Assembly (NCBI GenBank): GCA_965246845.1
Contig: CBDFFR010000004.1
Span: forward strand, 1-64,000
DNA from: JBBRMW01 sp965246845
GTDB taxonomy: Bacteria; Chloroflexota; Anaerolineae; Aggregatilineales; UBA2796
Direction of reading: 5' to 3'
Length of the DNA stretch: 64,000 bases
In this document: piece by piece, positions 1-6,472 of the stretch
Position numbering within the stretch: position 1 is the first letter of the stretch
Layout of the letters: every line of letters starts with the position of its first letter
Position numbers and translations under genes: made by a program
The notes under the pieces: generated by a model
Databases searched by the model: none
What the model was told of the DNA's origin: nothing
What the model saw: only the letters and a program-made list of their open reading frames with translations

Positions 1-1
1 T

Positions 2-383
2 TTGCACGATATTTACGAGCAAAAACAAGTTTCACGTCTTTCCAAACGCGAGGGCACTGCTGCGCAAATTGAATCCTGCGTGATCGGTGCGATGCACTCC
101 GTGCCTGTTTTGAGGCATTTCAAAACTGTACCTTTGAGGAGTTTTGTGATCGGGTAGAGGCATTATTTAGTGATGAACGCCCTTCAATTTGGCTATCGAC
201 TGTTCATCGTGCAAAGGGCTTGAACAACAACGTGTTTTCCTTCTCAGACCAAATGATTTGCCTCTGAAATGGACGGGGCAGCAAGCCTGGGAACTTGAAC
301 AGGAGTTCAACTTGAAGTATGTTGCTCTTACACGCTCAACAAGTGATCTTTACATTATGGGAGAACGACCGCCGAAAAAATAG
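2..383 (+). pseudogene. UvrD/Rep-type helicase, C-terminal fragment with two frame breaks
   Basis: The reading begins before the window. Joined over three frames it gives the end of a superfamily 1 UvrD/PcrA-like helicase: a piece starting LHDIYEQKQVSRLSKREGT, then a stretch ending in WLSTVHRAKGLE (motif V-like), then a tail with LKYVALTRSTSDLYIMG (motif VI, ALTR). The frame moves from 2 to 1 near 75-85 and from 1 to 3 near 210-220, beside the run aaaggg. Both moves are what a single missing base would cause. They could be decay or sequencing errors; the sequence alone cannot separate these. The stretch is AT-rich compared with the rest of the window, like the HIRAN gene that follows. Confidence 0.7.
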
Positions 384-463
384 TCGTGTTCTTAGAATAG
401 CTTGGTTTTCGACCTTTGATTTTTCTATTTGTCGTGTTCTGATCATCCTTGAGGAGTCACAGA

Positions 464-1174
464 ATGTCCACACTATATCCAATGTCGAACGCTATGCGGC
501 GGCTTCTCGGTTTACCCGAAGTGCCAGTTATACAGACGCCTCCTATTCCCGATACGTCTTCTTTGTCTTCTATGAAAAGTGAACGTGCTTTGCGTTTGGA
601 GGACACCAAACCCGGTGCTACTAATAATGGCTCCAGCGCGTTTGATACAAATAATTCAACCCCACAGTCAAATCAGCGATCTATGCTAAACGTCAATGGC
701 TCGCTACCAAATGGTATTGACATCTTTCCGGTGGCGGAAATTGAACCTGCTCCGGTTCCTGAGCCTAAAAAAGCAAAACCAGTCAAAAAGGTCAAAAGCA
801 CCTCTGTTCAACATGATAATAGTAACAAACATAAACCCAGCACGCCCTCACCGATGACTTCAACACAAAGTTTTTCTGTAAAAGCAGCGGGCGTAACGCA
901 TGATGGAAGGCAAAGCGTACTTGCTCAACTCAAACTTGAGCAACAATTAAAACTGGTCAGAGAACCACAAAACCGATATGACAAAAACGCTGTGGGCATC
1001 TATACACTCGATGGAAAAAGTGTCGGCTATGTTCCTAAAGCAATTGCGGCAATCATCGCTATCAAAATAGATACAGGCAGTACAACCTCAACCGCAAAAG
1101 TTGTACAATTAACGGGTGGCGTGCCTGGCTATCCAACACGAGGAGTTCAGGTTTCAAAATTAGCCTCAATGTGA
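464..1174 (+). CDS. HIRAN-domain protein
   Basis: A 236-residue protein. Residues 1-140 are low complexity, rich in Ser, Pro, Asn and Lys (for example PEPKKAKPVKKVKS), and look disordered. Residues about 143-236 match the HIRAN fold: VKAAGVTHDGRQ, LKLVREPQNRYDKNAVGIY and GYVPKAIAA. HIRAN domains are known to bind DNA ends or stalled forks and are usually joined to SNF2-type helicases or nucleases. Here the domain is alone but directly follows a helicase remnant, so the two may have been partners. The ATG at 464 is chosen because GAGGAG lies 7 bases upstream (451-456); an in-frame TTG at 449 has no such site. AT-rich codon use suggests acquisition from elsewhere. Confidence 0.8.
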   Translation: MSTLYPMSNAMRRLLGLPEVPVIQTPPIPDTSSLSSMKSERALRLEDTKPGATNNGSSAFDTNNSTPQSNQRSMLNVNGSLPNGIDIFPVAEIEPAPVPEPKKAKPVKKVKSTSVQHDNSNKHKPSTPSPMTSTQSFSVKAAGVTHDGRQSVLAQLKLEQQLKLVREPQNRYDKNAVGIYTLDGKSVGYVPKAIAAIIAIKIDTGSTTSTAKVVQLTGGVPGYPTRGVQVSKLASM

Positions 1175-1317
1175 CACAACAGGGAATGAACAAACAGCAC
1201 TCTGATACTTCAGCTTCGGTTAAGCACATGGCTTCCTCCTCAATGGACTACGACGAGTTCCCATCCGACTCAACACTTTGGTCCGACCCCGAAAATAACT
1301 ATGATGAATTTGATTGA
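1171..1317 (+). CDS. Small acidic ORF coupled to the HIRAN gene
   Basis: A 48-codon ORF starting GTG at 1171, overlapping the HIRAN stop in a GTGA arrangement typical of translational coupling. An in-frame ATG at 1186, just behind AGGG, would give 43 residues. The product is Ser/Asp-rich and ends in repeated acidic-aromatic pieces (MDYDEFPSD, NNYDEFD). No family is recognised. The acidic tail could mimic DNA or bind a partner protein, but this is only inference from composition. It may be a chance ORF. Confidence 0.35.
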   Translation: MTQQGMNKQHSDTSASVKHMASSSMDYDEFPSDSTLWSDPENNYDEFD

Positions 1318-1329
1318 CAAGAATCGTGT

Positions 1330-1358
1330 TTGACATTGACAATTCGTCAAGGAATAAT
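1330..1358 (+). promoter_or_regulatory. Possible sigma-70 promoter with short inverted repeat
   Basis: TTGACA (1330-1335), 17 bases, AATAAT (1353-1358). The spacer contains the inverted repeat TTGAC-AATTC-GTCAA (1336-1350), which could be an operator or simply chance. It points at the GNAT gene. Confidence 0.4.
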
Positions 1359-1439
1359 TTTGAAGCCATTTGAGGTAGACCAGACTATACTATTGATTGG
1401 AAATCGGAATTAATTCCGCACGAAGGAACCGCCACCGTA

Positions 1440-2372
1440 ATCACCGTCCGCCTCGCCACGCTGCAAGATAGCGCCGCCATCACCGCGATACACACCTCGA
1501 ATGTCGCGGAGTGGCTCGATTATGAAGGGCTGCAGCGCGCTTACGACGACCTCTCGCTACACGAGCGCTGGCTGCATGGCGGCGCGTGGATGAGTATCGA
1601 GACGTGTGCGGTTCACCTCAACCGCCTGCTCGCGGGCGCGGGCATACCGCTCGTCGCGGAACAGGATGGGCGCGTCTTCGCGGAAGCGGAAGTTTACGAG
1701 AATTTTGAAGCGTCGCCCTATGACCACCACCTGAACGTTGGCGTGCTGTACACGCACCGCGATTTCAAGAGTCATGGCTACGGGACGGCGCTGCTCGATT
1801 ACATCCGGCAGATGGCGCACGTGATGGGCTGCGGTCGCGTGACGGTCACGCAGCCGGACGCGCCCGAATTCTATACCGGGTATGGCTTCAAACGGACCCG
1901 CGCGGCTCTGCAAATACGGCTCCCCGCACAATCCGGGCGTTCACCCTATCAGGCGGGCGAAATCACGGATCGCAGCGCGGAGCAAATCCGGGGCGCGGCC
2001 ATGCCACTGGGTCGCTATTCCGCGCCCGCGCAGGAATGGCTCTCGCTCTTCCCGCAGGATTGGGCGGCGGGGCTGCCCGAACTGCTCAACGCGCGCATGT
2101 CGCTGGTCAAAATCACCGCCGCCGGGCAGAACGCGATCCTCTATCTCAAAGATTCGGAAGCCGCCGACGCGCAGCCGGGCGATTGCACCGCCGCGTGCTG
2201 GACGCTGCGCCCGATGTCCGCGCCGCTGCTGGCCGCCATCCGTGACCGCGCGCACCGCGAAGGCTACCGCGCGCTCGTGACGTGCGTCGCGGAAGTGGAT
2301 TGGCCGCTCTTCGAGAATGCGGACGCGGCGCTGACCGGGGAGCGTTTCGACGGCTACGAACTCGCGCTGTGA
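1440..2372 (+). CDS. GNAT-family acetyltransferase, no normal start codon
   Basis: Coding similarity begins at about 1440 (ITVRLATLQDSAAI, the first beta strand of a GNAT fold) and continues through HLNVGVLYTHRDF and SHGYGTALLDYI, the acetyl-CoA binding loop, then FYTGYGFKR. A C-terminal half of about 140 residues follows and is not assigned. From the in-frame stop at 1371 to the ATG at 1590 there is no ATG, GTG or TTG in frame, although GAAGGA at 1422-1427 is placed like a ribosome binding site. Using 1590 would cut off the first 50 residues of the fold. Either a rare codon (ATC or ATT) is used, a base is missing, or the 5' end was lost at the edge of the AT-rich island. The acceptor substrate is unknown. 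Confidence 0.7.
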   Translation: MTVRLATLQDSAAITAIHTSNVAEWLDYEGLQRAYDDLSLHERWLHGGAWMSIETCAVHLNRLLAGAGIPLVAEQDGRVFAEAEVYENFEASPYDHHLNVGVLYTHRDFKSHGYGTALLDYIRQMAHVMGCGRVTVTQPDAPEFYTGYGFKRTRAALQIRLPAQSGRSPYQAGEITDRSAEQIRGAAMPLGRYSAPAQEWLSLFPQDWAAGLPELLNARMSLVKITAAGQNAILYLKDSEAADAQPGDCTAACWTLRPMSAPLLAAIRDRAHREGYRALVTCVAEVDWPLFENADAALTGERFDGYELAL

Positions 2373-3019
2373 GCGATTTTCGGCCTTATCATCTGGATAC
2401 GCTCTGGGAAGCGGAGTTGCAGTTCTGGCGCGGATTTACGCTGCGCGATTGGTCGAAGCACGGCAGCGCGGACGCACTCAATCATCTGACCGCGCTTAAT
2501 CATTCACTTATCGATTCGCTCCGTCGCGAACGCGATGCGCCACTCCCGCCAGAAATTCGCACATTGAACGAGATGCAGGTGTGGCGCGCTGTGCAGTTGA
2601 CGACACGCGACGGACCGCAAGCACTCACAGAGTATGAAGCGAGTATGTTTCAACTGCGCGATGCGGCGGCAGATTTGCCGCACGATCATCCTGTCTATCT
2701 GACGCTGCTTACCGCGCGCGGCTGGCGCACACTCAGCTTTGCACTCGAATTTGTGTACAGCTATAGCTATCTGCACTTCGCGCATAGCCACTTGTTGCGG
2801 GATGGATGGCTACCCGGTATTCCGCAGCGCATGACGCAAATCGCTGTTGATTTTTTGCGGGAATATTTCTCGCCTTTAGTGGGCGAGGCATCATTGACAC
2901 TTGAGCAACTTGTAAGGCGCGGGGCAGCGCTCACGTTTACGGGTATCGCACGCGGGTCGGGTGAAGTGGTCTGGCCGCCAATGACGCGCGGCAGCATCGC
3001 GCCGCCCGCCGTTCATTGA
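2369..3019 (+). CDS. Conserved-looking hypothetical protein, 216 aa
   Basis: No family is recognised. The start is GTG at 2369, overlapping the stop of the GNAT gene in GTGA, so the two are probably translated together. The protein is soluble by composition, with many Trp, Tyr and His residues in the middle (SFALEFVYSYSYLHFAHSHLL) and predicted helices throughout. No signal peptide, no repeat and no metal motif can be seen. The in-frame extension to 2282 overlaps the GNAT gene and is rejected. Confidence 0.6.
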   Translation: MSDFRPYHLDTLWEAELQFWRGFTLRDWSKHGSADALNHLTALNHSLIDSLRRERDAPLPPEIRTLNEMQVWRAVQLTTRDGPQALTEYEASMFQLRDAAADLPHDHPVYLTLLTARGWRTLSFALEFVYSYSYLHFAHSHLLRDGWLPGIPQRMTQIAVDFLREYFSPLVGEASLTLEQLVRRGAALTFTGIARGSGEVVWPPMTRGSIAPPAVH

Positions 3020-3091
3020 ATTTTGTAGCGGGACCACACCTCCAAATAATGGTATAATGCGGCGTCGAAGTGTACCGTAGAAAGGCGGCGG

Positions 3092-3403
3092 ATGATGAGC
3101 GGTTCGCTGGATGAATTCGGGTCCTACATCGATCATCTGGATATGCCCGGCGCGACGTGCGAGCAGGTCCATCCCGTCGTGGAAGCCTTCGTCGGCAGCG
3201 TCAACCCCGATGACCCCAAATGGCCGGGGACGCTTTCCGACTGGATGGAACAGGCGAATAGCTGCCTCACGACTGAAATTCTCGCCACGCTCGGCGACCT
3301 GCCCACCGACCCCGACGAGTCAGAGGATTACCTGTGGTCGGTCGTCCGTTTGAGCTGGCTTTTCTACCGCAAGTATCACGACGGCAAACCCTTCGATACA
3401 TAG
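3092..3403 (+). CDS. Small hypothetical protein, 103 aa
   Basis: Acidic, soluble protein with no recognised domain. AAAGGCGG ends three bases before the ATG at 3092; a second ATG follows at once (3095) and is better spaced from it. A TATAAT lies at 3053-3058, about 35 bases upstream, without a convincing -35 box. The next gene starts 8 bases after the stop, which suggests co-transcription with the membrane protein at 3412. Confidence 0.55.
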   Translation: MMSGSLDEFGSYIDHLDMPGATCEQVHPVVEAFVGSVNPDDPKWPGTLSDWMEQANSCLTTEILATLGDLPTDPDESEDYLWSVVRLSWLFYRKYHDGKPFDT

Positions 3404-3411
3404 GAGCGCGC

Positions 3412-3912
3412 ATGGCAACCGCAGAAAATTCGCTCGGCAAGGTGATCGAAGAGTTCAAGGTACGCGGCTCGGCGTTCGGTATTCGGGCGCTCTCGCTGCT
3501 CATCTGCGCGCTGCTGACAGGGATCATCGCGCTCAACCTGGCGCGTCCGTTCTTCCCGAACTGGAAGGAAGATTATCAGGGCATCGGGCTTGGGCTGCTG
3601 GTCATCTTCGGAATTTTGACACTTGCCAGCCTGTTTAACGTCCTGCGTGTGATTGGCCGCCGTGTAGTCGTCTATGAGGGCGGAGTCGCGATTGGGCGCG
3701 GGCGCAGCCTGACCGCCTATCGCTGGCCGTCGCTCAAGGGCGTCGAAGGCCAGCGGGAACCATACCGCCTCGGTTGCCTGCCGGTGGCGCGGTCCTATGC
3801 GTTCTCGCTGATCATGCGCGATAACCGCGAAATCGCGATCCCGGCGTTCATGGAACGCACGCGCGAAATGGGCGAACTCATCTCGCGCTACATCCCCGCG
3901 ATGCGGGCATGA
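3412..3912 (+). CDS. Membrane protein with PH-like cytoplasmic domain
   Basis: 166 residues. Two hydrophobic helices lie at about 23-45 (LSLLICALLTGIIALNLA) and 58-80 (GIGLGLLVIFGILTLASLF). The following part (RRVVVYEGGVAIGRGRSL, RWPSLKGVEGQR) looks like the beta strands of a bacterial PH-like domain seen in small membrane proteins such as the DUF6585 type; this is a resemblance, not a firm assignment. The ATG at 3412 is preceded by TAGGAG with 5-base spacing, and the upstream in-frame extension would overlap the previous gene. Confidence 0.55.
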   Translation: MATAENSLGKVIEEFKVRGSAFGIRALSLLICALLTGIIALNLARPFFPNWKEDYQGIGLGLLVIFGILTLASLFNVLRVIGRRVVVYEGGVAIGRGRSLTAYRWPSLKGVEGQREPYRLGCLPVARSYAFSLIMRDNREIAIPAFMERTREMGELISRYIPAMRA

Positions 3913-3960
3913 TTGATCGTCCGGCCAGTATCTCATAATCTCTAGCATTGGAACCTGTTT

Positions 3961-4989
3961 ATGCTTCAAGACCTCGATACGCTCTACGAAGAAGCCGCCG
4001 CTTCGATTAACACAATCAACGATGCTGAAAAACTGGGGGAGTGGGAGAACCGCTATCTCGATTCGCGCAAGGGGAGCGTGATGCTTCTGGTGCGCTCCGT
4101 CGGGCAGCTCCCGAAGGAAGAACGTGCCGAATTCGGCAAGCGCGCGAACCTGCTCAAGGACAAATTGCTCGCCGCATTCGAGGGGCAGAAGCAGGTGATC
4201 CGCGAACGCGAACTTGCGCATAGCCTCGAAGAGGGCGAGATCGATGTAACGCTGCCTGGTCGCGCGCTGCCATTGGGTGGAATTCACCCGGCCAACCAGA
4301 CCTTGCGGCGCATCTACGCGATTTGGGCGGAAATGGGCTTTCAGGTCTACCGCACGCGCGAGGTCGAAGACGACGAAACCAACTTCGAGTTGCTCAACAT
4401 CCCGGAGCATCACCCGGCGCGCGATATGTGGGATACGTTCCACACGACGACGCCAGGCGTCATTCTGCGCACGCACACCAGCCCCGGTCAAATCCACGCG
4501 ATGCGCGCGTTGAAGGGCGGTCCGGTGCGCGTTATCCTGCCGGGCATGTGCTACCGCTACGAGCAGATTTCCGCGCGCAAGGAAATTCAGTTCAATCAGG
4601 TCGAAGGGATCGCGGTCGGCAAGAATATTCGATTGACCGACCTCAAGGGGACCGTCACGGCGTTTTTGCAGCGGCTCTTCGGCGAAGACAAGCGCGTGCG
4701 CTATCGCGGATCGTACTTCCCGTTCACCGAGCCGAGCATGGAAGTCGATGTCGAGTGCGTGCTGTGCGGCGGCAAGGGCTGCTCGGTGTGCAAGTATACA
4801 GGCTGGCTGGAAGTAATGGGCAGCGGCATGATCCACCCGACCGTGCTGCGCAACGGCGGCTATGATCCTTCCGAATACAGCGGCTTCGCGTTCGGCATGG
4901 GACCGGAACGAATTACGATGCTGCTACACGGAATCACGGATATTCGCTATTTCTGGGGAAATGATCTGCGCTTTCTCGAACAGTTCTGA
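3961..4989 (+). CDS. pheS: Phenylalanine--tRNA ligase alpha subunit
   Basis: Cytoplasmic; charges tRNA-Phe as an alpha2-beta2 tetramer with PheT. 342 residues, the normal bacterial length. An N-terminal coiled coil (about 1-90) is followed by the class II catalytic core: DDETNFELLNIPEHHPARDM with motif 1/2 features, TTTPGVILRTHTSPGQIHAM, the motif 2 region CYRYEQISARKEIQFNQVEG, FTEPSMEVDVEC, and motif 3 in GFAFGMGPERITML. CVLCGGKGCSVC is a Cys-rich loop common in this family. A weak TTGATC-15-CATAAT lies at 3913-3939. Unusually, pheT does not follow directly: xisH, xisI and a FAD-domain gene come between, with xisH only one base away. Confidence 0.97.
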   Translation: MLQDLDTLYEEAAASINTINDAEKLGEWENRYLDSRKGSVMLLVRSVGQLPKEERAEFGKRANLLKDKLLAAFEGQKQVIRERELAHSLEEGEIDVTLPGRALPLGGIHPANQTLRRIYAIWAEMGFQVYRTREVEDDETNFELLNIPEHHPARDMWDTFHTTTPGVILRTHTSPGQIHAMRALKGGPVRVILPGMCYRYEQISARKEIQFNQVEGIAVGKNIRLTDLKGTVTAFLQRLFGEDKRVRYRGSYFPFTEPSMEVDVECVLCGGKGCSVCKYTGWLEVMGSGMIHPTVLRNGGYDPSEYSGFAFGMGPERITMLLHGITDIRYFWGNDLRFLEQF

Positions 4990-4990
4990 T

Positions 4991-5413
4991 ATGGCACGCG
5001 ATAAAACGCACGCCGTTGTCGCGAATGCCCTGACCAAAGCAGGGTGGGAAGTTCCCGATAGACAGGAAGCGCTCGTCATCCCGGATCGACCGGGTGGGCG
5101 ACGACTGTACATCGACATCAGTGCCACTCGTACATCTGATCAGATCGCCGTCCTTGTAGAGGTCAAGGGTTATGAAAACGTCGTCTCACCCGTGACGTAT
5201 CTTGAACGGGTTATCGGCCAGTATCTTGTCTATCAGGCAGTTCTGGATTATCAGGAAAGCACGATACCCCTCTATCTTGCAGTGCCGCAATCCGGCTACG
5301 AGGCAGTCTTTCGCGAGCAGCTAGGGCAAATCGTCGTCACCCGATATGCAATCAATCTGCTCGTGTACAATGAAATGCAACAGGAGATCATCGAATGGAT
5401 GCCTTCGATCTGA
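4991..5413 (+). CDS. xisH: XisH-family protein (PD-(D/E)XK-like)
   Basis: 140 residues matching XisH, first known as a factor that controls excision of the fdxN element in heterocyst-forming cyanobacteria and now found paired with XisI in many phyla. The start MARDKTHAVVANALTKAGW and the core LYIDISA with VLVEVKGYE resemble a restriction-endonuclease fold (D then ExK), and LERVIGQYLVYQAVL is a typical XisH segment. Whether it cuts DNA is not known. The ATG is one base after the pheS stop, so the gene must be co-transcribed with pheS; xisI overlaps its end by 19 bases. Confidence 0.85.
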   Translation: MARDKTHAVVANALTKAGWEVPDRQEALVIPDRPGGRRLYIDISATRTSDQIAVLVEVKGYENVVSPVTYLERVIGQYLVYQAVLDYQESTIPLYLAVPQSGYEAVFREQLGQIVVTRYAINLLVYNEMQQEIIEWMPSI

Positions 5414-5715
5414 AAGAACGGGTAGAGCGTGAAGTAGCCACTTATGCGGGGAAGCAATTCAACGCGGTCGGCTACCTTTTGACGGATGACGATCATAAAG
5501 TCTTCACCATTGTCGATATTGGCACGTTCGGAAAAAAGCCATTCACAACGATGACGTTGCTGGTCCATGTCGAGGATACTTTTGTCGTGATCTACTATGA
5601 TGGCAATAGCCTTCCACTTGTCGATGCACTGGTGGAAAAAGGCGTCCCGCGCGAACAAATCATCCTCGCCTACGCGGGCGAAGCCATCCCCGAAAAAGCA
5701 CCCGCCACACAGTAA
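5395..5715 (+). CDS. xisI: XisI-family protein
   Basis: 106 residues, the usual length of XisI. Typical parts are the N-terminal helix ending in a Tyr-Ala (EREVATYAG), a central sheet (KVFTIVDIGTF, LLVHVEDTFVVIYYDG) and the signature LVEKGVPREQIILAYAGEA. XisI is always coded next to XisH and probably binds it. The gene overlaps xisH by 19 bases and ends 13 bases before the FAD-domain gene. Confidence 0.85.
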   Translation: MDAFDLKERVEREVATYAGKQFNAVGYLLTDDDHKVFTIVDIGTFGKKPFTTMTLLVHVEDTFVVIYYDGNSLPLVDALVEKGVPREQIILAYAGEAIPEKAPATQ

Positions 5716-5728
5716 TAGGACGCCGCCC

Positions 5729-6448
5729 ATGCTGCCCAACCTGCGCACCCTGCACCGCCCCACCACGATCACCGAAGCCGCCGCGCTGCTCGCCAGGCCG
5801 GGTGTGAAGCCGCTCTATGGCGGGGCGCTCATCCGCGAGAACGACCACGACCTGACGGAGGCGGTGGACCTCTCGCGGCTTGGTTTGAACACGATAGCAA
5901 TCACGGAAGAAGCCGACGCGCGCTGGCTGAACATTGGCAGCATGGTCACGCTTGAGCAAGTGCGCGTGTTTGCTCTGGAGCAAACATCGGTCGCGACACA
6001 GGCGCTGGCGGCGGTGCTGCTCGCGGAATACCCCGAAACGCTGCGCAATGCGCTCACGCCGGGCGACGTGATTACCGAAATGCGCCCGAATTCGCTGCTG
6101 CTCACGTTCTTTGCGGCGCTCGGTGGGCGCACCGCAATCGTGCGGCACGAGAGCATCATCATCGCGCGGCGCGTCCGGTTAGATACGCCGGAAGATCGCG
6201 CCGGGTTCGGCTTCGATAAGGTCTCGCGCACGCCTGCCGATGCGCCTATCGTTGGCGCAGTCGCATGGGTCGAAGCGAGCGCCGCGCCGCGCATTGCCGT
6301 GTGCGGGTTGACCCAATCGCCCATGTTGTATACTGAGGGAATGCCTTCACAGATCGATGATTATCTGGGTAGCGCACAGTATCGCACGCAGGTCGCAGGC
6401 GTCGTCGCCCGCCGCGCGCTTGAACGTGCTACTGCTCAATCAAGTTAA
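5729..6448 (+). CDS. FAD-binding subunit of a molybdopterin-dehydrogenase-like enzyme, orphan
   Basis: 239 residues related to the FAD-binding domain of CoxM/XdhB-type subunits: it opens with LRTLHRPTTITEAAALLA, then VKPLYGGALI in place of the usual AGGT FAD loop, and LNIGSMVTLEQV for the next one. No large molybdopterin subunit and no [2Fe-2S] subunit is nearby. The usual second FAD loop appears changed, so FAD binding should not be taken for granted. The C-terminal part (VGAVAWVEASAAPRIAVCGL) fits the CO-dehydrogenase flavoprotein C-terminal domain. It lies inside the pheS-pheT operon, 24 bases before pheT. Confidence 0.65.
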   Translation: MLPNLRTLHRPTTITEAAALLARPGVKPLYGGALIRENDHDLTEAVDLSRLGLNTIAITEEADARWLNIGSMVTLEQVRVFALEQTSVATQALAAVLLAEYPETLRNALTPGDVITEMRPNSLLLTFFAALGGRTAIVRHESIIIARRVRLDTPEDRAGFGFDKVSRTPADAPIVGAVAWVEASAAPRIAVCGLTQSPMLYTEGMPSQIDDYLGSAQYRTQVAGVVARRALERATAQSS

Positions 6449-6472
6449 CCTTTTCAGAGGAGCCGATCCGAT

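Noticed and set aside
3376..4836. 486-residue open frame on the minus strand opposite pheS
   Set aside because: It lies antisense to an unmistakable pheS, shows no family motif and has the Arg/His/Ala-rich composition of GC-rich shadow frames. The same holds for 6488-7741 and 7925-9091 opposite pheT, and 40680-42164 opposite ftsK.
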